A stretch of 64,000 bases of DNA from Pseudopyrenochaeta lycopersici (taxonomy: Eukaryota; Ascomycota; Dothideomycetes; Pleosporales; Pseudopyrenochaetaceae): positions 186,001-250,000 of the forward strand of contig NHZP01000031.1 of the NCBI GenBank assembly GCA_003313425.1, read 5' to 3'. Within the stretch, counting starts at the first letter, position 1. Every line of letters starts with the position of its first letter. A model generated the notes under the pieces. The model worked only from the letters and a program-made list of their open reading frames with translations, was not told the DNA's origin and made no database searches. Below, piece by piece: positions 51,359 to 62,310 of the stretch. The translations under genes and the position numbers were made by a program.

Positions 51359-53298
51359 CTAGGCCCTCTCCATAGGATCAGTCTTTGCTGCAGCATACTC
51401 GGCGTTTGACTGGAAGCCACCCTCTGGCAATTTATCAAGTGCATCATTCTCTCTGTCCAATGCTCTGAAGCTCCACCAGAACCCAAGCCAGCCGAAGAAA
51501 GTAAGAATAGCAATGCCAGTATAGAGCCACACCAACAGAGGATCATCAGCCAAAGGTACAAAGGCCTGCGCCAGTGCCGCGGAAAATGCGTGCGTGAACC
51601 AAAACATACCAGTCACTAGGGACCGCATGTTCTTTGGAGCTTTGGTATACGCATACTCAAGACCAGTGATGGAGGCAAAAATCTCCGAAAAGGCGATCAA
51701 GACATAAGCCGGGACTTGAGCCCAAACTAAGAGGTTCGGGGGATCGTCGCAAGAGTTGGCATATTTTCCACAGGGTGACAAGTTGTAGATGTAGTGTTGG
51801 ATAACTGCAGCGACAACCATACTGAGCATGGCGCAGATAAATCCAGCTTGAATCTTCTTCAGTGGCGTGAAGTTGATACCGAAGCGTGCCAGTGCAGGAT
51901 ACAGAAACTTGTCGAAGATCGGAATGAATATGATTAGCGTGAAGGGATTCAGGTTGTGTACAACGTCGTTGGGTACGCCGTTCAACTTCATCGAAGCAGC
52001 CTGTGAAACCAAGTTGCTTGTCATCTGTCCGTATGGCAGCCAAAAGATAGGTAGCCAAAAGAACACATAACAAGCCTTAACTCCACGACGCAGCTCATCT
52101 ACCCAAGCATCATCGAAAGTCATCCAATTCGGCTTGTCGGCAAGGTTGCTTGGTTTAGCACTATCCCAGATGTTTGGCGCCGCGAGGTTCTTCCAAGTAC
52201 GGACTGGGTTGAGCGAAAGCCGACCCCTCAGTACCAGACCATATGTTCTCAACGATTTCACGAGGACGTCTCCTTTTGGTGGCTTCTTGACGTAGTGCTT
52301 GCTGAAGGTGACCATCAAGATCGGGCACAACACGAATAGAATCGTGGGAAGGGTAAAGGATAGCCAAAACCCTACGTACTTCTCGGCGTATACCATGGAG
52401 ATTTGACCTACAAGAGCGCCAACGTTGATCAGAAGGTAGTAGCGCATATAAATCCGCGAGTAGGTGATTCCTGGGTCAACGATGACGCGTTCCCCGTTTG
52501 GCTCAGTACGAATGTACGCTCTGGGATGGCTAGCCTCATACTGTTCTGCGATGAGTGGGGAAATGCAGCATTTGAAGAAACCGACGCCAGTGCCGAACAA
52601 GATCAATCCCAAGATGAAGCTAGCGAGAGCCCCGTTTGGGTTTGACCCCATAATCTGAGGTATGGCGGCAATGATGATGAGGATATGGCCAAGCGTGGCC
52701 ACAGCAATCGCAACGTAGATGGTCTTGAACTTGCCCCAGTACTCGTCAGCAAGCCACCCACCTAGATAGTGTGTTAGTGTGATGCTGTACTTGAGCATAC
52801 TATTGAACTCACCAACTAGCGGCATAATGTAGGAGAAGAACTGATTGAATTGGACTAGACCAGTGGATGCTCTTTGCCCCATCCCCAAAGCGCCCGGTTG
52901 CCCATCTGTGCCCGCGGCACCAGCGTTGGGGAACGGCCCTTCTGTAGGGAGGGGCTTCTGAATGAAGTTTACAACTACATTTTATCAGCGACTAACTTGA
53001 CAGTTTTGATGAAACCCGACTCACAAACAGCAGTAGTGCCATAGTAGGCAAATCGCTCACACATCTCTACAACACCAATAACATAGATCATCCAGTTGAC
53101 CTTGCCGTATACGCGCCGAAGCGTTCTCCACTCGTCCGCGCTGGGGTATTGTTCGCCATTAGGGCCTATTAGGTCCTTATCGGTCAGATCGAAAGACTCA
53201 TGTTTTTCATCAACCTTCTCATCCAGAATGTCTTTCTCGCGTGCAGGGACATGCGCAGTAGCGACATCCACTACGTCGAGAGCAGCGCCTGAGGACAT
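51359..53298 (-). CDS. PTR2: PTR2-type proton-coupled di/tripeptide transporter
   Basis: POT family importer of small peptides in the plasma membrane. There are three exons: 53298-53025, 52974-52813 and 52761-51359, with 50- and 51-nt introns, giving 612 aa. The soluble N-terminus (about 90 residues) is acidic. Membrane segments start at VNWMIYVIGVVEMCERFAYY, which contains the ERFxYY proton-coupling motif. Joins give YGTTAVFVNFIQKPLP and SYIMPLVGGWLADEYWGKF, the PTR2 signature. FKCCISPLIAEQ is the second family signature. A long loop follows between helices 6 and 7 (PPKGDVLVKS..., NWMTFDDAWVDE). The tail is EYAAAKTDPMERA. The start at 53298 is preferred over a possible one 12 codons upstream. 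Confidence 0.94.
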
Positions 53299-54444
53299 GG
53301 TGGTTGTGGGGAGATGGCGAGAGCTAGTGATCACACGCCCACCGATTGCCTGGGGTATTTAAATCCATGCGAGCTGTTCACTTGCATTCCCAGCTGCCTG
53401 ATCGAGCAACTTCGTGGTGCCATGTGGATCAAGAGACCACACACGGTCTTCTCGGCGCCAAACAGCGCCTCTGAGGTGGCGTACCGAAGCTTAGAGATAA
53501 ACGCCCTCCACCCGCGGCTTGCATCAGCCATGTTGCACTTTGTGTTCTTGGGTCACCGCAGAATGCGGAGTTGCGGGTTGGCGCCGAGTGATACCAGACG
53601 GCAACCTACGCCCATTAGAGCCTGAAGTTGTCCTTGCCAAGCACTGCCGTGGTCGGCCAAGCGACGCTCAAATATGACATCCAATAAGATCGTTGTCAGA
53701 CCATGAAGTTGATGCTAGCAACCCAGTCAAACAACGATAAATATGTGAGTAATGTAAACTTGAAGGGGTGGGAATGACATGTCTTGACAAGATAAAGACC
53801 TACACCTTCCTTATCAAGCCCATCAAACTTTGCTTACCGTGGCGACAAGCCGGGAAAAGGCTTCCCAAGCCATCATGGCACCAACAATATCTTCTGAGAA
53901 TCGTAACACATACGAGCTACCCATCCTGCAAGCTTGTCGTCGCCTCTATCGATCGGTTTAGTATGGATACCATCGGGGTCGAATTCATAGCCGAGGATCT
54001 GGTGAGCAGGTCGATTTGCCTTTGAATACTACACTCGGCCCATTAGGCGGGTGGTTCGTACTCGCATGGGCGAGCACTGCCTATCAGTATGTGAAATGGA
54101 TGGACGTTGGTGGTGTTGTAGCGAACAACCCTTGACGCGCCAAGCTACCCCACCTCGCATCTCAGAAATGAAGGTCGTGCCCTACAATTTTGCTAGTCTC
54201 CAAGAATTATGTTCTGCGATAGAGCATGTATGAAATGCGAGGGAAAAGGCGACGGAACTCGTTGTTTCACTATCGCCCCGTCTGGTTGTTGTAGCATTAG
54301 CTAATTGCCTGAAGCATGTGTGAATAGCGACCGTCACGGCAAGTCGGAACAGTTGCTTCGTATCTCAGGCGTGCCATCGAGATCCCTCCAGGATCTGGCC
54401 TCGATTTGCGAACATATCATGAATTTGCTACCAACTGCGGCAGG
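53299..54444. promoter_or_regulatory. divergent region PTR2 / HET gene
   Basis: 1.15 kb without recognisable coding sequence; presumed promoters of both genes. An in-frame non-ATG extension precedes the HET start. Confidence 0.4.
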
Positions 54445-56599
54445 ATGTCCAAGACATCATCAGTTACCCACACAGAATTGCGCTTGACTCTGCGTAGGCA
54501 TGTGCAAATCCGGAGAGCAGAACTATTGGAGCTGGAGACTTTTGTGCCGCATTCCTGCGAGCACTGTTCGCAATTGATTATTAGAATCTCTGAACCTGCC
54601 CATCCAGCGTCTTCACAAGGCTTCGCAGCTCAAGACTTTCCAATCGATGGACTGACTGAACAGTTATTCCGAACTGCTGCTCAGAGCGAGTGCACGTTAT
54701 TCAGACGAGCGCGACCTGAGGACTATGAACAACTGGTTGGCACTCACCCTGAACAAATCCTTGGCCAGATCTTAGATAAAGCCATCTTGCCAAAGAAAAC
54801 GTTCTACTTAAGAGTCGAGAAACGAACAGATAAAGAAGCCGGGCGAAGACCCGCTACAGACCTCTACCAGGCACGAATTGCTCCATCGCATTATTGGGAC
54901 AAAACGGGGCTAAGGATTGCGTTTACCTCCAATGACCTCTTTATAGACGAAAGTACGTTGATTCAATTGTAGACGTGATAGAGCTGTGTTGACGACAAAA
55001 GCAGATTCAAAGCACCCGAAATGGTTATCAGCCCGTTGGAGGGGCTTTTCATCAGCAGCAACAGAAGAGTCGTTCACACAAGCAAAGAATTGGCTTCATG
55101 AATGCACCAGGTCTGACACTGACCATGATTGTAGTTTGCCACCAAAAGATTTTGTTCCTACTAGACTCATCAAGATTCCTACGTTGGAAAACGTTACATC
55201 TGTGAGGATAGTGGAAACGAACGGTGTGTACGTGTCATGGTGTGCTTTAAGCTACTGCTGGGGTGGACCTCAACTCATGCGGACGACGAAGGCCAACCTG
55301 AAAGACGGAACTCGATCGATATCGCTATCTAAATTACCAGCAACGATCCTGGACGCAATCCTGGTCACTAGCAGGCTGAAAATCCCGTATCTTTGGGTCG
55401 ACAGCTTGTGCATCGTCCAGGATGATGCTCATGATTTATCGCAGGAGCTAGCTCATATGCCCAAGATATATAAGAATTCAACATTAACCATTGTAGCAGC
55501 TTCAGCTACCGCATGTACCGATGGCTTTCTGCATCCTCGAGTCCCCCGGCTTGATCCTACGTACGGCCCACCAATCAGCCTGCGATGCGAAGATGAGCTG
55601 GGTGTGCAAGGGACCATCATTCTTCATGGAACGTTTAGACCAAGTGAACCAATTCATGATCGAGCATGGACAATGCAAGAGCAATTGCTGTCCCCAAGAA
55701 TGCTTCTATACAACACCTCAACTCTTGCATGGCTCTGTAAATCACAAAATTACACAGATTCACCTCAATCGGCTCCTATAAATGATCCATCAATCAACAA
55801 ATTCTTTTCCGACTTCGCGAAAAGCTTTAACAGGCAAGATATTACTGTTGGAGATGGTGTAAAACTTTGGCTGAGCATATTGAAGCATTACGGCCAGCGC
55901 AAGCTGGGATTCGAGCAAGACAGACTCATTGCTCTCAGTGCGATAGCTTCAGAATTTGGCGCAAAAACAAAATGGCAGTATGCTGCGGGCCTCTGGACGA
56001 GTTACCTCAACCTGATGCTTGGATGGTGGTGCGAGAATAACAACGGACACCGCCGGCCAGCCAAATATCGAGCTCCCTCGTGGTCTTGGGCTAGTATTAA
56101 TGGAATCGAGAGCTTTGAGACGGATTACCGGGACAACATCGTTCCCTTCAGGGCTCCACTAGAGGTCGAGGTGCAGCCAACCCGAGCCGAACTGCCATTT
56201 GGCGATGCACAGTCTGCACATATCTCGACAAGCTGTATGTCAGTTCGTGCCGTGCTCCGCAAGTATTTGGAAATTCCGTACCTGGTCATAGATAGAGCGG
56301 TTTTTGGGAAACCAAAGGATGAACTTGCCGCAGCTACCCCTTCCACTACAGTCTTACTTGATGCGCCGGTGGACGACTTTGCAGATTGGTGTGGAGGGAA
56401 CCGGTGGGATGTTTATCTGTTACCGTTCGACGCCTTTTCTAAATCCTATCCGTATCTCAGTCTTATCATCAAGCGGCTGCCAGGTTACCCGAGAAGGTAT
56501 CAGCGAGTGGGAATTTTTCTCTTGGGCCATGTTCCTGACATTGAAATGTTTCATGGGCTCTTGGAGTCGGTGAAACTGCAGAGATACTTCATTATCTAA
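54445..56599 (+). CDS. HET domain (heterokaryon incompatibility-type) protein
   Basis: HET proteins mediate non-self recognition and cell death after hyphal fusion. Exons are 54445-54952 and 55005-56599; the 52-nt intron (GTACGT...GCAG) gives a 700-aa protein. The N-terminal region has a Cys pair (SCEHC) typical of long HET proteins. The HET domain spans about 250-390: WCALSYCWGGPQLM, YLWVDSLCIVQDD, MPKIYKNSTLTIVAASA, then DRAWTMQEQLLSPRML. The C-terminal half includes YRAPSWSWASING, a typical second motif. There is no NACHT, WD40 or ankyrin tail. Its 3' end lies 160 bp from the MULE insertion. Confidence 0.88.
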
Positions 56600-56759
56600 C
56601 GAATGATTATTTACTCAAAGTACGCGATGATACTCAAATTTTGGTCCGTGTCCCAGAAGCCTGAGACAGGCATTACTGGATGTTTTGGGTTGAACTACGA
56701 TCTGTTGCTTAGGTCAGGTTTCAGAAATCTCGGGAGTAATTATTTTTGATTGGTCATTG

Positions 56760-56827
56760 GGCTAGTGAGATTTGTCCCCCCGTTTTTGAGATTTGTCCCC
56801 CCTTTGAGATTTGTCCCCCGCGCTAGT
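56760..56827 (+). repeat. MULE left terminal inverted repeat
   Basis: 68 bp, starting GGCTAGTGAGATTTGTCC. Perfect inverted match to 59570-59637; three internal iterons. Confidence 0.93.
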
Positions 56828-56936
56828 CTCAAAACCAATCAATGTAATAATAGATTACGGCTAATCAAAGTGCACCAATTCTAGATGTCTAAGGGGAGTG
56901 CTAATGCTAGATTATTCATATGATAAAATTTATTTT

Positions 56937-59457
56937 CTATTGATGTCGTTGTCTTTTACGTGGGCCAAGAGCCTTCCACGCCTCTGGAGCTGCCACTGCT
57001 GCAGCACGCTTAGGCCGCGGTGGAGGAATATCATGAGACTTAATAAGTGCATTCTGAGCATCAACTTGCGCAAATCTCTCGGCATAGAAAGCTTCTATAT
57101 CTCTAAAGTGATAGTTCCAGGCCATAGTGGGAGTACAAGAAGTAAAAAGCCCTTCTGTAGCAAGAGCCATATTCCGCGCTTCAACTAACTCTACAGGGTC
57201 ATCTTCCTGCCCTGTCTCTGTCAAGAAGTTGGTCGCTGAGATCATGTCGTTGCATTTATATAGGACGGGCTGAGACCGTTGACTCTTAATATTGGCTAGG
57301 AACTCTTGCAACGACGGGGGTCGCTAGGCAGGAGGTGAAGCCACTGTAACGGACACAGCAACAGCAACAGGCGGAGACGAACGAGGGGAGGCAAGAGTAG
57401 GTATAGGAGCGGGCGCAGGGATTGATACAGACACACAGGTGGTTACAGGATTTGCACTTGCTGTAGATGTGGGAATCGACACGGTTACAGAGGCATTCAC
57501 TTGTCGTAGGACTTCAGCAAGGGTTTGACCATGGGGTTGATGTTGAGGTTGGAAGTGAGGAATAGAAGGTGGCACGCGTCGTTCGAAAGCTGATGGGTCT
57601 CGCCGAGTTGATGCCTCGTTTCTCCTTAGTCTACCTCTTGTCTGCGCAGTGAGCGGCTCCAGAACAGAATGATGTGGCCTTGGAGACAAGTGGATAGACG
57701 GTCCTTGCTCGCGCTGATAGCGCTAATGGTCGTCGTAGAGATGATTTAGTCGTAATGTTAATCTAGCCCTTGTTACTTCTTGCAGCGTATGGCGACATGG
57801 AAGACCGTTCGTTTTCTCGAAAAGGCCTGAACAAGGATGTCCGCCGCGACGCTGTCTCTGCTCTTTCTGGCGCAGTAGATCCTGTTGCCTGATCCGCTCG
57901 ATTGCTGGTGGCGTTAAGATATTATGGATGCCGGGAGGCAGGAATGGCATCGACTCTAGTCTGTGCCTGAACTTGACGCTATGCCTGGAAGAGGCTATTT
58001 CTTTCCTATATTTGTTGTGTTGACTCTTAACTATTTGCCTAATCCTCTCTATAACGCGCAGCAAGTCGCCTCGGGAGGTCATGAGGTAGTCCTTTAAGAC
58101 TTTGTGCATTCCTTTAACAGGCGAGCTTGTAATTGTATTATAGTGTCGGTGATGAGAAGTCTACGCTGCTGCCCACTCGGTGCGCGTAAGGTATTGGTTC
58201 TCTCTTAGGTATCTGCAGAGCTCTTGCTGGTGGCTGTAGTCTTTAAGTAGTTCGTCCCACTTGAACTGGAACTCTAGTGGTCTTTTTGCGTAGATAAGCT
58301 GCTCTAGTTAGTTCTAGGAGTGATTTGGTCACAGAAACGCTTCGTCCAACGTATTCTGGCCGCTGGGGCGGGCATACCTGAGTCTAACGCTTTATGAAAG
58401 CAGTCCTGTGTTTAGCGATCTTCTGCTTCTCCTCTTTCGTCCTACCGTCGGCGTCTCGCCAGGTCTGTTGGGCCTTCGTCTGGACGTTCTTGTTGATATG
58501 CCACACGCACAAGAGTTGAGGAACTCCTGGGAGTAGCGAGCGAGCTGCCGTCTTTAATGCTTCCTCCTGATCGCTGATAAATACACGTGGTCGTTGTATC
58601 CCTGTCTTGAGGAGGAAGTTCGCGATTGCCTAATGGTAGTCTGCTTGCGTCTCGTTGCTGAGGAAGCAGAAGCCTGCAGAGAAGAAGGTCTGTAGATTGG
58701 TACAGCTAAGTATGTGCAACAGTGGGAGCTTATACTTGTTCGTTCGGTAGGTGCAATCCATCAAGAGTACATCTGGGTTAGCGAGAAGCAGCTCGACCTG
58801 CTTCTGGTGGGCGAAGAAGAGCTTTTGTACGTGGTTATTATCGTCCTTCTTAACAGCGAAGATCCAGTCTGCCGTAGATAAGTCGTCTAGCAATGTCTCT
58901 ATTAGACTTCTTCTATTTAAGTGTTTCTCCCGAATTGCCTTCCTCTCGCCCCGGATATCGGTTGCAGAGACTAGTGTGTCTTAGTCTTCCCTTTGAATTG
59001 CAGCTAGTATTTGCATCGGCCGCGCCCCAGCATGGGTTATTGGCTCAATCACTTCCTTCTGTGCTGATGTACGCTTACGATAAACATTGTGCGCGCTAGG
59101 GTTGATAGATTGGGGGTGATTGTGATGCTTGTCCTGAACCTCTAGCTTCCACTGGTCGTTGTGCTTTACCTTGAAGATGACAAGCTTGAAGGGGCATCCT
59201 GTTGACCGTGTGCTCGTGCTTAGTATCTTTGCACTTGACTGGTAGTTTCTGAAACGATCACAGTGATAGTAATATCGTGTTTTGACATTAGAATTGTGAG
59301 GTTTACTCCGCTTAAGGACAAACCCGTAGCCATGCTGCATGCCATGTGTCTTGAGGGCTTCGTATGCTTCTTCATAAGGAGCCGTAAATGAGATTTGGAG
59401 GAGGTGCGATATCTTCCATATTGAGATATGGACAACTGATAATAACCTCAATACCAC
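56937..59457 (-). pseudogene. MULE transposase pseudogene (FAR1 DNA-binding + MULE catalytic domain)
   Basis: Reading leftwards on the minus strand, the fragments come in transposase order. First is a FAR1-type DNA-binding region (YEEAYEALKTHGMQHGYGF, then RSTGCPFKLVIFK and HNHPQSINPSAHN). Next is the catalytic domain (LLLANPDVLLMDCTYRTNKYK, with the first catalytic Asp region, and FISDQEEALKAA-like sequence after a stop). Then come a zinc-knuckle-like C-x2-H piece (LPCRHTLQEV) and a Pro/Arg-rich tail. Several in-frame TAG/TAA codons and at least one frameshift interrupt it; some stops sit where Trp or Gln would be expected, consistent with C-to-T or G-to-A changes. No intact product can be made. 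Confidence 0.85.
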
Positions 59458-59569
59458 AGTCGCCTCTGCATGATCCTGCGTGCTACGAAGACGCGCTGTT
59501 TTCGTGCCGACGGTGTCGCGTTCATAGATTACGCGCTAGGCTAGGTTGAGTGAATAATTTCCGCTAAGC

Positions 59570-59637
59570 ACTAGCGCGGGGGACAAATCTCAAAGGGGGG
59601 ACAAATCTCAAAAACGGGGGGACAAATCTCACTAGCC
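59570..59637 (-). repeat. MULE right terminal inverted repeat
   Basis: 68 bp, perfect inverted copy of 56760-56827. Confidence 0.93.
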
Positions 59638-60228
59638 TGGTCATTGTTCTTGATTGGTACCAAATTCAGTATGCTACGATTTTGCACGCTCACACCTTGT
59701 TTTATCTCCGCAACCCTCGCTCTCGTGCAGTGTTTATTTGTGTCAGATAGAATCTTAATGCCATTTTTGGTCAGTTGTAATCATTTTCCATACTGTATCA
59801 TCTCCTCAAGGATAATAGTTTTTCCCGTAGAACAGCGACCTCCCATCATGCCCTATGCAACGCGCGCGGGCACAATTCTTGGTAGCGGCAGTGTAAAGAA
59901 GCTTGCAAGTCTGTTAAATCCATCTCTCAACTTCCAATACATCTGATTTATAGTCAAGATTTGTATAGAGTCGGCGGATAGTGTTGCTAAGAGCCTGGAG
60001 AAAACACCTAAACGGTCGATTCATGTATTAAAAAGGTACACGACGGGGAGCAGGAATCAATGAGCATACTTCCAATCAAGGTCGCTCTGATGAAGAGCAT
60101 GAATTTTCAGTACTCTATGGACCGAGGACACAAGGTCCCGCTATGGGTAACGCGAACAGAACTCTTGGAGGCGTGGACCTTAGATCAGTGGGAACGAAAG
60201 GAAGTCTTTCGTATCGAGATCGACAGAA
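59638..60228. other. intergenic between MULE and second HET gene
   Basis: 591 bp, AT-rich, with frames up to 100 codons and no family signal. A short ATG frame (60060-60242) overlaps the end of the HET gene and is not supported. Confidence 0.4.
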
Positions 60229-62310
60229 TCAAATTAAGTTGATCCTTAACCAAGGTAACTGGGTCACATTTTCAAAATCCAATCCGTGCACATATGCTTC
60301 TCCAACAAAATGAAATCCAGGACTGGATGATCTGATGGCGAAAGGGGTCTGCGCGATGTTACCATTTGTACTCATTATAACAATCTGATCTCCGGGTATT
60401 GTAGTCATAATACCAAGACCCATATAGCCCTTCTTAGTAACAAACATACGCCTCCCAGCCCCCCAATGGGCTACAGCACTGAGATACGCCACCATGGTCG
60501 CAATCTTTCTGGTGAGAGGCTGTGTAGTGACGTCCGGCGCAAGACCACAGCTGGGCGAGCTCTTGGATGACTGGTCAGAATATTGTGTGAATTCATGTCG
60601 TTTCCGGATATTAATCTTCTCACTTGACCTTGGGGACAACGCTCGTTCTGGAGCTGAAACTTGAACGATATTTATTAAGTCGGGGTCATTTGTTGTCACG
60701 TTGAAGATTTCCCAAAAGTGGTCTTCGCCATCGTTGATTAGCTGGCCGAGGCCTAGTATTTCGACGTTTGTGATAAGTGTGAGGATAAAACTCCCAAAAA
60801 GTGACTCTCGAGTTGAGTGACGTCGGTTTCGTTGGTATCTACTCGTTTCAGTCGCGTCCATGTCCACCCCGGAATCGTCTGCATGTGACTGATCTTCTTG
60901 TCCACGTTCAAGAGCAGAGGTTTGATTTTTCTGTTTCCGGTATGGAGGCTCCTCGTCTTCATGATTTTTGTTGGCTGCCTTTTTCCAGAAAATAAACGAT
61001 CGCCAGAGCTCGTCAAGCCACGACTTGCTGAGATCTCCAATAAACACAACCTCATCCACTATGACGCCGTTTAGACAGAGAGTCTCAGCTTTTGATGTGG
61101 TATTAACATCGGTTAGAAATACAGTTTCTTGGGACCGGAAGACCCCAGTAAGCTTTGACACAGCTCTCGATCGAAAGAAAGATCTCCCCATTTGTACATG
61201 CCAGTCAGGCACCCAAGAAGGTAAACATATATCAGAAGATATGAACCTGACCTCGACTTGATTCAGTATATCTAAGGATCGTGTGGTCTTAATCACTTCG
61301 ATCACGAATCTTCGGTACACATCTGACGTGCTTAACGTGTAGTCTGGCAATGGCTGCGGTAAAATGTGGCAGAGCCCATACAAAGCAAATATCCTATCGC
61401 GAGGATCGGTGCACTTCTTGTCACGAACTCTCGGAAGTGTCGCTACTAGCCATCGCAACCAATCATCTTCAGTCTGATGGCTTGTATATGGGTATTTTGC
61501 CATATCATGTAGAAGCCTCACCATCCTAACTTTTCGGAGAAGAGACAAAGTATTTGAAATCTCACCAGTATCCAGGACTTCAACATTCTTTGAAGACAGT
61601 GCTATACAATGGTTCTCTATCCATTGGCAGCAGCGGGCCAGATTCGTCCAGGTAACCGAAAAATGCCCAGATAAGACCTCTGTGGCAAAAGGGCCATCAG
61701 GTCGGAGCCCTAAAGCCAATTCTTGAATGACCCACATTCTTTGGAACCAAGCTGAACCGAGATAATGCTTCAGAGCCTCACAATCTTGAGCGCTGATCTG
61801 AGGGGGTTCGTTTGTGGTTGTATGTTGCTCTAGCTCATACCCTGGAAGCCCCGCAAGGGAAGTGATCAGTGTTACAGCCGCCGATTCGTTACCCCTCACA
61901 CCAAGCCATATTAAAAGCTTCTTTGCTCGAGTATAAACTTTCGTCATCTGAGCCACTTGGTGGTTACGCTCAAAAACATTACTCTGATTGATACAAATAG
62001 CATCGACCCACAGAGTTTTTGGCTTGCCAGGATGACGAATATGCCAGAGAGCTTGGTAAAGATTTGAACGCACGGTGAGATAGTGTGTGCCAAAGCAGAC
62101 TATGGTCTTTGGATCCATATCCGGACCCCAAGCATACGACAATGCTGTGTATGGGACATGGTCTTCGGTACTCGCTTCGAAGATTTCGCAATAAATATCA
62201 CCACCAGAACCAGGGAGAAGGCTGAGGTATCGAACAGAAGTCGCCGAAGTTAATGGAGGATATACATATTCGCTCAAAAAAGAAGCTGATGATGGAATAT
62301 ACGCCGACAT
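60229..62310 (-). CDS. HET domain (heterokaryon incompatibility-type) protein
   Basis: Intronless, 693 aa from the ATG at 62310. Here the HET domain is near the N-terminus (about 55-215): PYTALSYAWGPDMDP, TLWVDAICINQ, RNHQVAQMTKVYTRAKKLLIWLG and WFQRMWVIQELAL. The middle carries LPRVRDKKCTDPRDRIFALYGLCH, common to the het-6-like group, and PSWVPDW. The C-terminal part has ARRMFVTKKGYMGLG-like sequence (GAGRRMFVTKKGYMGLGI) and PGDQIVIM, also het-6-like. A charged, Ser-rich insert lies at about 440-500. It differs from the HET gene at 54.4 kb in domain placement, so the two are not recent duplicates. Confidence 0.9.
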   Translation of the reverse strand: MSAYIPSSASFLSEYVYPPLTSATSVRYLSLLPGSGGDIYCEIFEASTEDHVPYTALSYAWGPDMDPKTIVCFGTHYLTVRSNLYQALWHIRHPGKPKTLWVDAICINQSNVFERNHQVAQMTKVYTRAKKLLIWLGVRGNESAAVTLITSLAGLPGYELEQHTTTNEPPQISAQDCEALKHYLGSAWFQRMWVIQELALGLRPDGPFATEVLSGHFSVTWTNLARCCQWIENHCIALSSKNVEVLDTGEISNTLSLLRKVRMVRLLHDMAKYPYTSHQTEDDWLRWLVATLPRVRDKKCTDPRDRIFALYGLCHILPQPLPDYTLSTSDVYRRFVIEVIKTTRSLDILNQVEVRFISSDICLPSWVPDWHVQMGRSFFRSRAVSKLTGVFRSQETVFLTDVNTTSKAETLCLNGVIVDEVVFIGDLSKSWLDELWRSFIFWKKAANKNHEDEEPPYRKQKNQTSALERGQEDQSHADDSGVDMDATETSRYQRNRRHSTRESLFGSFILTLITNVEILGLGQLINDGEDHFWEIFNVTTNDPDLINIVQVSAPERALSPRSSEKINIRKRHEFTQYSDQSSKSSPSCGLAPDVTTQPLTRKIATMVAYLSAVAHWGAGRRMFVTKKGYMGLGIMTTIPGDQIVIMSTNGNIAQTPFAIRSSSPGFHFVGEAYVHGLDFENVTQLPWLRINLI

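Larger units (their letters stand above)
56760..59637 (-). mobile_element. Mutator-like element (MULE), 2,878 bp, with 68-bp perfect terminal inverted repeats
   Basis: Terminal inverted repeats 56760-56827 and 59570-59637 match over 68 bp without a mismatch. Each holds three copies of a GAGATTTGTCCCCC motif about 20 bp apart. The element is bounded by an exact 9-bp duplication and carries a FAR1/MULE-type transposase gene on the minus strand that is now broken by stops. Perfect repeats and intact duplication indicate a fairly recent insertion. The internal gene decay suggests repeat-induced point mutation or mobilisation in trans by another copy. It lies between two HET-domain genes. Confidence 0.93.
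56751..59646. repeat. 9-bp target site duplication (TGGTCATTG) flanking the transposon
   Basis: Identical 9-mers occur at 56751-56759 and 59638-59646, immediately outside the inverted repeats. Nine bp is the duplication length of the Mutator superfamily. Confidence 0.9.
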
